Assembly: GCA_900547755.1 (NCBI GenBank)
Contig: URIC01000002.1
Coordinates: 1-64,000, forward strand
Source of the DNA: an uncultured Bacteroidales bacterium
GTDB taxonomy: Bacteria; Bacteroidota; Bacteroidia; Bacteroidales; Muribaculaceae
DNA: 64,000 nt
Direction of reading: 5' to 3'
Below, one piece after another: positions 41,974 through 48,999 of this stretch. The notes under the pieces were generated by a model that did no database searches, was not told where the DNA came from, and worked only from the letters and a program-made list of their open reading frames with translations. The stretch's first letter is position 1, and each line of letters begins with the position of its first letter. Made by a program: the position numbers and the translations under genes.

Positions 41974-42060
41974 AATAAGGGCAAGGAGTAATAAACGCAA
42001 GGAGCGAACCCGCAAGGACCAAGAGGCTGTTTAAAACCAACAATGCGTAAGGAATACCGA

Positions 42061-43269
42061 CTACTTAATACGGCTGTAAATGGCCATGAGGCGGGCATAG
42101 TGCGCTTCCAGACCAAACCTGGAGGCGGCGGCTTGCGCTATCTGACTGCGGTCAAAGCCGGTGGCAAGGGTGCGCCGCATGGCTTCGGCGAGAGGTACGA
42201 CCTCAAAGGCCGAATAGGTGAACCCGTCGCGCGGTTCCTCTATCAGCTCCGGTATACCGCCGATGCGCGCGCCGATTACCGGGGTGCCCGCCGAAAGACT
42301 CTCTATGACTCCGAGGGGATTGTTCTCGTACCACTCCGAGGGAAGCACCGAAGCGACAGCGCCCCGAAGCAGCGTGGCCACCTCAGGTGCGTCCAGATGC
42401 CCGAGGAACTCAATGCCGGGATACCGGGAATATGATTCTTTGAGTGTGTCAAGCAGGGGGCCGCGCCCTGCTACCTTGAGGTTGACTCCGGCCTTGACGG
42501 CAGCGCGAAGCATGGTCTCCACTCCTTTCTCGTAAGAGAGGCGCCCTATATAGCAGAAATAGGGGGCACCGGCCTGCGGAGCTGTCCCAGCCTCGGCAAG
42601 CGTCCTTAATTTGTCGGGGTCGGCAAAATTGCACAGCACCTCTATCTTGTTCCTGTCAAAGCCGGCCTGCGCCATTTTCGCGCCGATGAAAGCCGAGGGT
42701 GCGATGTATGTGTCCACATATCGCTCCAGCCGGCGGCGGTTCCAGCGGCAGGCCTCCAGGTAAGCGGTGATGCTCGGAAGCAAAGCCCCTTTCATGCAGC
42801 GGTATCGGATTACCGCACGGGGATTGGTGAAGCACTCCTCGCATAGAGTGCCGTCAGGGCGGCGACAGCTGTAGGAGGGGCAGATGGGCTTATAGTCATG
42901 CAACGTCCACACCACACGTATGCCCCGGGCGGCAGCCTCACGGGCCACAAGCGGGCTAAGATATGTGTGGACATTGTGCATATGTACCACGTCGGGGCGG
43001 AACTCGTCCAACGCCCTGCGGACAGAACGGCGCACATCGCCCAGGCCGAGCATACGGCGCACACCCTTCAGCTTATCCGACATGGAACCGAACAGGCGCA
43101 CCTCCGAGGGGAAGGTGTTCCGCTCGGGAAGCGGAATATTGTCAGGATAGTCCATTGCAAGAACACGCACCTGGTGTCCGTTTTCCAGAAGCATACGGCG
43201 CGTATTGATGGCTACCAGCTCGGCGCCACCGCGCATATAGAAGAATTTGCTCGCAATCAGTATTCTCAT
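42061..43269 (-). CDS. GT4-family glycosyltransferase
   Basis: The 402-residue GT-B enzyme has the N-terminal MRILIASKFFYMRGGAELV donor-loop start, then PDVVHMHNVHTYLSP and VWTLHDYKPICPSYSC with a CRRPDGTLCEEC metal-like cluster found in Bacteroidales capsule GT4s. The C-terminal FCYIGRLSYEKGVETML and the E-x7-E nucleotide motif (PSEWYENNPLGVIESLSAG) follow. It adds a sugar to a lipid-linked polysaccharide intermediate in the cytoplasm. Sugar and linkage are unknown. ATG at 43281 is an alternative start. It is the last gene of the polysaccharide locus. Confidence 0.9.
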   Translation of the reverse strand: MRILIASKFFYMRGGAELVAINTRRMLLENGHQVRVLAMDYPDNIPLPERNTFPSEVRLFGSMSDKLKGVRRMLGLGDVRRSVRRALDEFRPDVVHMHNVHTYLSPLVAREAAARGIRVVWTLHDYKPICPSYSCRRPDGTLCEECFTNPRAVIRYRCMKGALLPSITAYLEACRWNRRRLERYVDTYIAPSAFIGAKMAQAGFDRNKIEVLCNFADPDKLRTLAEAGTAPQAGAPYFCYIGRLSYEKGVETMLRAAVKAGVNLKVAGRGPLLDTLKESYSRYPGIEFLGHLDAPEVATLLRGAVASVLPSEWYENNPLGVIESLSAGTPVIGARIGGIPELIEEPRDGFTYSAFEVVPLAEAMRRTLATGFDRSQIAQAAASRFGLEAHYARLMAIYSRIK

Positions 43270-43343
43270 GGGTACGTTCACATTCTTTAACGCACCCTCT
43301 CCTCAATTATTGTGTCACCGGGAGGAAAGAGCATTGCGGGATG

Positions 43344-44423
43344 TCAGTCACCTATATGTCCGCGCAGATTCCGCATGGTTTTCTGCAAGCGGAGCAGGGC
43401 GTAAAGCAGGCGGAAACGGCCATTCCTGAAAAGCGAGTAATTGATGCGGTGGAGGCGAGACATGGCCGAGGGGTCGAACTCCGAGGCCATGCGTCGGAAA
43501 TACGGGTAGGAAGCCCACTCGCGCGCCCGCACGAGTTTTTCAGACATGGTGCCGGCACCCAGGAACATATATTTGTATTGCGCGCGTATGCGCGAGGCGG
43601 CATAGCCGAAAGCGTATTTCGCGGCATCCCTGCCGAATCCGTCGGACTCCATCATACGCTCTATGGCCTCGCAATAGGCCACTGTCCGGAGCATCACGTC
43701 CGCCCGGGGGCTATGGGTGAGGGAGTCGGGATTCATACGATAGCGTACAAGGGTGTCCGGCACCAACGCCACCTTGTCGGCCCGGAGCGCCACCTCGTAG
43801 TTGAAGACGTAATCCTCGCTGATATACTCCCGCTCGCTCCTGAACCGCAGACCTTCCCGCTTCAGGAACGAGAAATCGAAAAGCGCGCCCCAGGCCGCTC
43901 CGCCGAGCATATACGGCTCGTCGCCGGGATAGCAGGCGAAACTGCACAACGCCACCCTGCGCATCGCCTCGGCCCCGGACAGTATATGCTCCCGGTCAGA
44001 GAACACCTCTTTGGAATAAGCGCCAGGGGTCAAGAACTTGCAATGACGCCCGTGTACGGCCTTAGCTCCGGTACGCGCAGCCACCTCATGAAGTCGCTCC
44101 AAGGCCCGGGGATGCAGCATGTCGTCACTGTCAAGAAATGTGATATAGCGTCCCCGCGACGCATCCATGCCGCTATTGCGCGCCATGCCCAACCCGGCGT
44201 TGGCTTTGTGAACCACCCGTATCACCGGACCGGCCGAAGGGTCGGAATGCCCGGCGGCATATTCATCGCACATGGCAGGACATGAGTCGGGACTACCGTC
44301 ATCTACAAGAACTATCTCGAACTGACGGAATGTCTGCGCAAGCACCGACTCCACGCAATCGCGCAGATAAGCCTCCACCTTATAAACGGGGATTACCACC
44401 GAAATTTCTATCTCTGACTTCAT
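43344..44423 (-). CDS. GT2-family glycosyltransferase
   Basis: The 359-residue GT-A enzyme starts with ISVVIPVYKVEAYLRDCVESVLAQ and FEIVLVDDGSPDSC. It has the metal-binding RYITFLDSDDML (D-x-D equivalent) and HKANAGLGMARNSGMD, all typical of GT2. There is no signal peptide, so it works at the inner face of the inner membrane on polysaccharide repeat units. It is 62 bp upstream of the GT4 gene on the same strand. The spacer before it carries two inverted-repeat elements. Confidence 0.9.
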   Translation of the reverse strand: MKSEIEISVVIPVYKVEAYLRDCVESVLAQTFRQFEIVLVDDGSPDSCPAMCDEYAAGHSDPSAGPVIRVVHKANAGLGMARNSGMDASRGRYITFLDSDDMLHPRALERLHEVAARTGAKAVHGRHCKFLTPGAYSKEVFSDREHILSGAEAMRRVALCSFACYPGDEPYMLGGAAWGALFDFSFLKREGLRFRSEREYISEDYVFNYEVALRADKVALVPDTLVRYRMNPDSLTHSPRADVMLRTVAYCEAIERMMESDGFGRDAAKYAFGYAASRIRAQYKYMFLGAGTMSEKLVRAREWASYPYFRRMASEFDPSAMSRLHRINYSLFRNGRFRLLYALLRLQKTMRNLRGHIGD

Positions 44424-44493
44424 CTGTATGTTTCGCTGAGAGAGGAGTATGTTTTCAGGATTTTCAGTCCTTGTTTTTTAGTTTAGTCCTTTT

Positions 44494-44605
44494 AGCCCTT
44501 GCGGGTCTCCTGACCCGCAAGTTAGCATGACAAAGCAAATTAGCCCGGCAGCCGTATATAGATGTTAAAACCGGAGACTTGTGGGTCAGGAGACCCACAA
44601 GGACT
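44494..44605. repeat. nested inverted-repeat element B
   Basis: The left hairpin (44498-44521) has the same CTTGCGGGTC/GACCCGCAAG stem as element A. The right hairpin (44578-44601) reads CTTGTGGGTC and GACCCACAAG: two paired substitutions that keep the stem intact. The inner 56 bp are unrelated to those of A or C. Outer ends are AGCC and GACT. Confidence 0.9.
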
Positions 44606-44660
44606 AAACCTTACATATCTACCGGCGTCAGGCATTCCAGTCTTCTTGATTCAGTCATTC

Positions 44661-44810
44661 CAGTCCTTTAGTCCTTCTTTAGTGCTTGCGGGTCTCATGA
44701 CCCGCAAGCAGCCGCTGTCCGCATACACAGACACGACTGGCCGACACCTCTGACCACACGGACTTGCGGGTCAGGAGACCCGCAAGGACTGAAGAAGGAC
44801 TAAAGGACTG
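44661..44810. repeat. nested inverted-repeat element C (extended)
   Basis: The hairpins at 44685-44708 (loop TCAT) and 44763-44786 (loop AGGA) share the family stem. Outside them CAGTCCTTTAGTCCTTCTT (44661-44679) and AAGAAGGACTAAAGGACTG (44792-44810) are also exact reverse complements. The terminal repeats are therefore about 48 bp long around a 54-bp core. This is the longest copy and may show the full-length form of the element. Confidence 0.9.
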
Positions 44811-44814
44811 TATT

Positions 44815-45258
44815 TCAGTCGTTGAATTTCTTATTGACTTTTTCGTAAAACTTCATGACCTTATCATGGAACTTGTCCTGGACTTTTTGCCAGCGCTTCT
44901 TATCGGAGGAACCCATGGTATTGTCTTTGTCAATGGCGGCTTTATCCAGCATCTCCACGACCTCCTCCATGCCATCCCATTTTTTGTCAAAAATATCCTG
45001 GGCATCTTCCATTTTACTGTCAAACTGGCGGCGATTCCCGGATTTCTCCAAAACATCCTCCATTGACTCCAGGCTCTCGTTCTGCGCGTCTTCCACCCAG
45101 TCGATGCAGGTGGCTATATCGTCTTTGGTAATTTCGCCGTCCTCGTACTTTTCTATCATTTTCTCGCCGGCTTTCTCACTGTAGCCTCCGCAAGAGGTGA
45201 GGCCGATAACGAACATCGCCACAAGGACAAGAATACCTGAAATTTTGTTGATTCTCAT
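44815..45258 (-). CDS. small lipoprotein, first member (by coordinate) of a three-gene paralogous family
   Basis: The 147-residue protein has a lipoprotein signal with LTSC lipobox (Cys23) and then a highly charged helical body (GYSEKAGEKMIEKYEDG, IDWVEDAQNESLESM, KVNKKFND end). It shares with the two upstream genes the order lipobox, MIEK-like helix, a D-W-x-E-D-type segment and a C-terminal charged helix. I do not recognise a named family. It is the last of the three lipoprotein genes and ends 5 bp after repeat element C. Confidence 0.8.
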   Translation of the reverse strand: MRINKISGILVLVAMFVIGLTSCGGYSEKAGEKMIEKYEDGEITKDDIATCIDWVEDAQNESLESMEDVLEKSGNRRQFDSKMEDAQDIFDKKWDGMEEVVEMLDKAAIDKDNTMGSSDKKRWQKVQDKFHDKVMKFYEKVNKKFND

Positions 45259-45271
45259 AAATTATTGAATA

Positions 45272-45721
45272 TTAGTGTGCTACATATCTGTATCCGGAGG
45301 GACGGGCGGGCACCTTTTCCGACAGGGAGTCAGCGCGCTCTCCCACCTTGTTCTGCAACTCCTGGAACTTCTCCATCGTCTCCTTGCCGGCCACCTTCTC
45401 GTCGGCATCCATTACTATGTTGCGGATGGACTCGATGTAGGGGTACTTCTCGTCAAACCTGCGGTCAAGGTCCGACTTGGCGAATACATAGTCGTTGTAC
45501 TTGCCGTTGTCGGCTATCACCTCCGCCCACTCGTCCAGATAGCTGTCGTTGTAATCCTCCAGCCAGTCCACCATGTCGGAATAATCGCCCTCTTCCAGTT
45601 TATTGCCGTTGGCCTTCTCTATCATCTCCCGCGCATCGCTCTTGCTGTAGCCGCAGGAAGTCAGACTCACGCATAAGAGCACCGTCAGAGCAGCCAGGAC
45701 CGGATATTTGATTGTCTTCAT
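45272..45721 (-). CDS. small lipoprotein, middle paralogue
   Basis: The 149-residue protein (MKTIKYPVLAALTVLL) has an LTSC lipobox near residue 24 and then a charged helical body: GYSKSDAREMIEKANGN, DMVDWLEDYNDSYLDEW, RRFDEKYPYIESIRN. It aligns visibly with its downstream neighbour in the GYS...EMIEK and DW-x-ED segments, and with its upstream neighbour in the F-x-x-KYP segment. An in-frame ATG at 45736 would lengthen it by five residues. It lies 13 bp before the next lipoprotein gene. Confidence 0.8.
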   Translation of the reverse strand: MKTIKYPVLAALTVLLCVSLTSCGYSKSDAREMIEKANGNKLEEGDYSDMVDWLEDYNDSYLDEWAEVIADNGKYNDYVFAKSDLDRRFDEKYPYIESIRNIVMDADEKVAGKETMEKFQELQNKVGERADSLSEKVPARPSGYRYVAH

Positions 45722-45756
45722 CGAAAAAATCTTCATTAAGTTAAAAAGTCAAAGGT

Positions 45757-46272
45757 TCAATAGGGAGAATCCGGGAATTTCGCACGGTAGCGGTTACGGA
45801 ACGAGGTGGATTTCTCCTTCAGTTCGCTGTTCAGCTGCTCCCACTGCCTGCGGTTCTCGTCGCCCATATCCACATTTTCGGACTCCACGAGTATGCGGTT
45901 CAGGAACTCGGCGTGCGGATATTTCTCCCGCCACATATCGGAGAGCCGCATATCCGCGTCTGTAAAGTCGTCCAAAGAGGACTTGGCACTGAGCAGGGCT
46001 TCTTTCTGCACGCTCAGGTCAAAATAGGCCGTGCGGACCATGCCGATGATTTCGGCATATTCGTTTTTGTCCAGCATCCCGGAGCTGAATTTATTGCAGA
46101 GCTGTCTGGCCCGGTCACCGTCATAATTGTATAATGCGGAAGGTCCTGTACCCGTTTCCTGCCGCATTGTCCGCGCCGTGTCCGAGGCTTGGGCGCCTTT
46201 GCCGCAGCCTGCCGGCAGTATTCCGGCAAAGAGTGTGACCGCCGGCAACACAAAATATACTATCGGTCTCAT
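45757..46272 (-). CDS. small lipoprotein, promoter-proximal paralogue
   Basis: The 171-residue protein ([17 protein letters not shown]) has a lipobox LPAGC near residue 23. A short variable linker follows, then a helical body ([47 protein letters not shown] end). It is more diverged than the other two but keeps the same layout and the W-x-EKYP segment. The first gene of the set, it starts about 65 nt from the palindromic promoter region shared with trmD. ATG at 46284 is an alternative start. Confidence 0.75.
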   Translation of the reverse strand: MRPIVYFVLPAVTLFAGILPAGCGKGAQASDTARTMRQETGTGPSALYNYDGDRARQLCNKFSSGMLDKNEYAEIIGMVRTAYFDLSVQKEALLSAKSSLDDFTDADMRLSDMWREKYPHAEFLNRILVESENVDMGDENRRQWEQLNSELKEKSTSFRNRYRAKFPDSPY

Positions 46273-46337
46273 TTCGTCTGTCAAAGAATTGTCTGCAAAT
46301 AAGAGGCCGCACAGGGCCGTACAGACTTATTATTTTG

Positions 46338-46379
46338 GCAAAGGTACGTAAAAAATCTCAATTTTTTACGTACCTTTGC
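46338..46379. promoter_or_regulatory. 19-bp inverted repeat with a -7 element in each arm, between trmD and the lipoprotein genes
   Basis: GCAAAGGTACGTAAAAAAT (46338-46356) and ATTTTTTACGTACCTTTGC (46361-46379) are exact reverse complements around a 4-nt centre (CTCA). Each arm carries TACCTTTG, a TAnnTTTG -7 box pointing outward: plus strand at 46371-46378 towards trmD, minus strand at 46345-46338 towards the lipoproteins. No TTTG is found at the -33 distance for either. The arrangement suggests a divergent promoter with a shared operator. Confidence 0.72.
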
Positions 46380-46394
46380 ATCAAATTTCAAAAT

Positions 46395-47069
46395 ATGAGG
46401 ATTGACATCATCACTGTAATGCCCGAAATGCTGGACGGGCCGCTCAATTGTTCCATTCTGAAACGGGCCCAGGACAAGGGACTGGCCACATTGGCGGTGC
46501 ATAACCTGCGCGACTACACGCTGAACAAGCACCGCAAGGTGGACGACTATCCCTTCGGAGGCGAAGCGGGAATGGTGATGCAGATAGAGCCGGTGGACCG
46601 TTGCATCTCCGCCCTCAAGGCCGAGCGCGACTACGACGACGTCATTTTCACCTCCCCCGACGGCGAGCTGCTGTCCCAGCCCATGGCCAACACCCTGTCC
46701 TTGGCCGAGAATCTCATTATCCTCTGCGGACACTACAAGGGCATAGATTACCGCATACGCGAACACCTCATAACCCGTGAGATTTCCATAGGGGACTATG
46801 TTCTGACCGGGGGCGAGCTTCCTGCAGCGGTGATAGCCGATGCCGTGGTGCGCCTCATCCCCGGAGTGATAGGCGACGAGCAGAGCGCCCTCTCCGACTC
46901 CTTTCAGGACAATCTGCTGGCGCCTCCGGTCTACACCCGTCCCGCCGAGTACAAAGGCTGGGCGGTGCCTGAAATACTGCTGAGCGGCCACCAGGCCCGC
47001 ATAGACGAGTGGAAGCACGAGCAGGCACTGGAGCGTACCCGCCGTCTGCGTCCCGAACTGCTCAGATAA
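46395..47069 (+). CDS. trmD: tRNA (guanine-N1)-methyltransferase
   Basis: TrmD methylates G37 of tRNAs with a G36G37 sequence, preventing frameshifts. The 224-residue SPOUT enzyme starts [18 protein letters not shown]. It has [28 protein letters not shown] and the trefoil-knot segment [14 protein letters not shown] with the AdoMet site, then the C-terminal [22 protein letters not shown]. All landmarks are present. An upstream in-frame ATG at 46335 would translate through the palindrome; 46395 is the better start. It is the only plus-strand gene inside the polysaccharide locus and overlaps the convergent GT4 by 8 bp. Confidence 0.96.
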   Translation: MRIDIITVMPEMLDGPLNCSILKRAQDKGLATLAVHNLRDYTLNKHRKVDDYPFGGEAGMVMQIEPVDRCISALKAERDYDDVIFTSPDGELLSQPMANTLSLAENLIILCGHYKGIDYRIREHLITREISIGDYVLTGGELPAAVIADAVVRLIPGVIGDEQSALSDSFQDNLLAPPVYTRPAEYKGWAVPEILLSGHQARIDEWKHEQALERTRRLRPELLR

Positions 47070-48177
47070 GGCTGTAAATCCTGTCCAACACCTCGTCAGG
47101 GTTGAACATACGCCCCCTTTCGCGGGCGCGGGCGGCGTAGCCGGCAAGCGTCTCCGGGTCAGTGGCTAAAGCATATACCTTGTCGGCTATATCCTCCGGT
47201 TCCAGGGTGGTCAGCACTCCGGCTCCCTCGGCGAGCAGCTCCTCGGAGCCTGTGACCCGCGTGGAGACCACCGGCAGGCCCAAGGTCAGGGCCTCGCACA
47301 CCACTGTGGGCCATCCCTCGGTGTCGGAAGTGAGCAGGAACAGGTCTGCAGCACGCATATAAATATACGGATTTTTTTGGAAGCCAAGGAACTCGACGCA
47401 GTCATCCAGGCCCATCTCACTGCACATACGTTTCAAATCGGCCTCAAGTTTTCCGGTGCCGAGCAGCCATAAATTAAATTCCAGACCCCTGTCTTTCAGT
47501 ATGCGGGCGGTCCGCAGCAGTCGGTCGTGCCGCTTCTGAGACTCCAGACGCCCCACGTTGACAATTGTGAACCGGCGTGTTTTCACATCCTCCAACTCCG
47601 AGCGGCGTGTAATCTCGTCGCGGTCTATCACATTGGGAATTACATAGGCGGGGACATTCACCGGCAACATCCGGAAGAAAGCGTCGCGCGCCCCGGCGGA
47701 GACAAAAACCAGCGCGTCCACACACCCGTACAGGCGTGCCTCCTCCGCCAAATCCCGGAACATGAAGGCACACCAATGGTCCACCTCCAGGTTGATATGC
47801 ACCCAGCTTATATGCCGGTGCCCCAAGTGCCTGATAAATGAGTGGGCTTTCATGGCCGGGCCTTCGAGATAGGACACAATAGTGTCGAACTCGCGGCCGG
47901 AGAGAGCGCGGGTCAGGTCGGCGCGATACATACTGTCGCGCGTGGAGATGAAGTGATTGCGCAGCTTATGGAGCAGCGAGCGCCGGTCATACAGAACTAT
48001 CAGCTCCAAGTCCTCGGGCAGCGAGGACTCATGCACCCCTCCGCCGTAGAGCAGCAGCACAGTGACGCGGTACTTCTCCCGGTCGAAGCGATTCATCAGG
48101 TCTACAAACACCTTCTCGGCGCCTCCGCCGGTCAGGCTCTCGTGTATGAACAGTATCTTCTTGCGTTCCATATCCAT
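47062..48177 (-). CDS. GT4-family glycosyltransferase
   Basis: The 371-residue GT-B enzyme begins [22 protein letters not shown]. It has the [12 protein letters not shown] region, [17 protein letters not shown], and the E-x7-E motif in [21 protein letters not shown]. It is likely to act on a lipid-linked polysaccharide precursor. It follows the LbH acyltransferase gene after 3 bp. The sugar is unknown. It ends inside the 3-prime end of trmD. Confidence 0.92.
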   Translation of the reverse strand: MDMERKKILFIHESLTGGGAEKVFVDLMNRFDREKYRVTVLLLYGGGVHESSLPEDLELIVLYDRRSLLHKLRNHFISTRDSMYRADLTRALSGREFDTIVSYLEGPAMKAHSFIRHLGHRHISWVHINLEVDHWCAFMFRDLAEEARLYGCVDALVFVSAGARDAFFRMLPVNVPAYVIPNVIDRDEITRRSELEDVKTRRFTIVNVGRLESQKRHDRLLRTARILKDRGLEFNLWLLGTGKLEADLKRMCSEMGLDDCVEFLGFQKNPYIYMRAADLFLLTSDTEGWPTVVCEALTLGLPVVSTRVTGSEELLAEGAGVLTTLEPEDIADKVYALATDPETLAGYAARARERGRMFNPDEVLDRIYSLI

Positions 48178-48180
48178 AAC

Positions 48181-48999
48181 TCACTTGTTGACAAACCAGT
48201 CATCTTCGTTCAAAGGCGACTCCACAGGGTAATCGCCGTCGGGGTTCTCCCGGTAGTAGCGGTCCAGCTCCCGCTCTTTGGCATAATTGTTCACCAGACG
48301 GAATCCCCGTGATATGACCCGGCAAGGCATCCCCCCTAAGATGCAGTCCTGCCCCATGTCCGAAAGGTCCTTGTTGATTACGCTTCCCGAGACAACGACG
48401 GAGTAAGGAGGGACAACCGCGCCGCCGTAGACAGTGACACTGTTCGTAAGCCAACTGTGGGCGCCGACGGTGATGCGTTTGCGCAGGGAGGGCACACGCC
48501 CCCGGTTCATGTCCAGCATATAGTGAAGGTTGGAGTCCAAAAGCTGGCTGCGGTGGCCGATGCGCACCCCCTCCCCTATCTCTATACGGTTGAGGCAATT
48601 GATTATTATACCCGCCCCCATGCGCAGGTTGTCGCCAATGGTGAGGCACGCGCCGTGGTCCACATAGATTTTCGTATTGCTCCTCACCAAGGCCCTGCCT
48701 CCGAACACTATGTCTCCCTGCATAGCCAGCTCCAGGGCGCTACCGCGCTGCGACGGCGCGAAATCCACAACATTGAGCCGCACAAGCCCGCGCCGCACAG
48801 GGCAAGTGAACCGTATACGTCCCGAGAGGTCCACTAACCGAGGCCACCCGTAAGCGTAGATGGGGAAGTGCATAGCTTCGCTGAAGGGGAGCACGCGCAG
48901 GTTCACATAGAGCGTGGCCAGGGGGTTGAGATGCGTGAATCCGCACCATCGCTCCAGATGTTTCAGGAATTTGCCTATTATACGGGCGAGCAGGTTCAT
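48181..48999 (-). CDS. left-handed beta-helix (hexapeptide-repeat) acyltransferase
   Basis: The 272-residue protein carries the imperfect hexapeptide repeats of LbH acyltransferases (MQGDIVFGGRALVRSNTKIYV, IGDNLRMGAGIIINCLNRIEIG, VGAHSWLTNSVTVYGGAVVPP, each split by turns). It ends with GMPCRVISRGFRLVNNYAKERE. Such enzymes acetylate sugars using acetyl-CoA, so it probably O-acetylates the polysaccharide. The usual catalytic His is not certain. It overlaps the flippase gene by 4 bp and lies 3 bp before the GT4 gene. Confidence 0.85.
   Translation of the reverse strand: MNLLARIIGKFLKHLERWCGFTHLNPLATLYVNLRVLPFSEAMHFPIYAYGWPRLVDLSGRIRFTCPVRRGLVRLNVVDFAPSQRGSALELAMQGDIVFGGRALVRSNTKIYVDHGACLTIGDNLRMGAGIIINCLNRIEIGEGVRIGHRSQLLDSNLHYMLDMNRGRVPSLRKRITVGAHSWLTNSVTVYGGAVVPPYSVVVSGSVINKDLSDMGQDCILGGMPCRVISRGFRLVNNYAKERELDRYYRENPDGDYPVESPLNEDDWFVNK

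Larger units (their letters stand above)
41320..42060. other. A/T-rich intergenic region between the giant-protein operon and the polysaccharide locus
   Basis: This 741-bp spacer holds no convincing gene. It contains a 27-bp palindrome (41432-41458), a consensus plus-strand promoter (41566-41597), a second copy of part of the palindrome (41614-41637), and a pyrimidine-rich stretch with several short AGTCC repeats. A nested inverted-repeat element (41851-41973) follows. I did not find a consensus promoter on the minus strand for the giant genes. Confidence 0.7.
44424..44814. other. 391-bp repeat-rich spacer before the GT2 gene
   Basis: The stretch holds no gene. It is taken up by two nested inverted-repeat elements (44494-44605 and 44661-44810) and short AGTCC/GGACT repeats. 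No consensus promoter for the GT2 gene is visible. The hairpins could end the lipoprotein message or simply be dispersed repeats. Confidence 0.75.

Noticed and set aside
41602..41991. Plus-strand frame just after the orphan promoter
   Set aside because: It would start with GTG at the expected transcription start, is Phe/Pro/Ser-rich, and runs through the inverted-repeat element. It does not look like a protein.
41851..44810. Possible CRISPR array
   Set aside because: The repeats are hairpin pairs in opposite orientation with irregular distances of hundreds to thousands of bases, not direct repeats with equal spacers. No cas genes are present.
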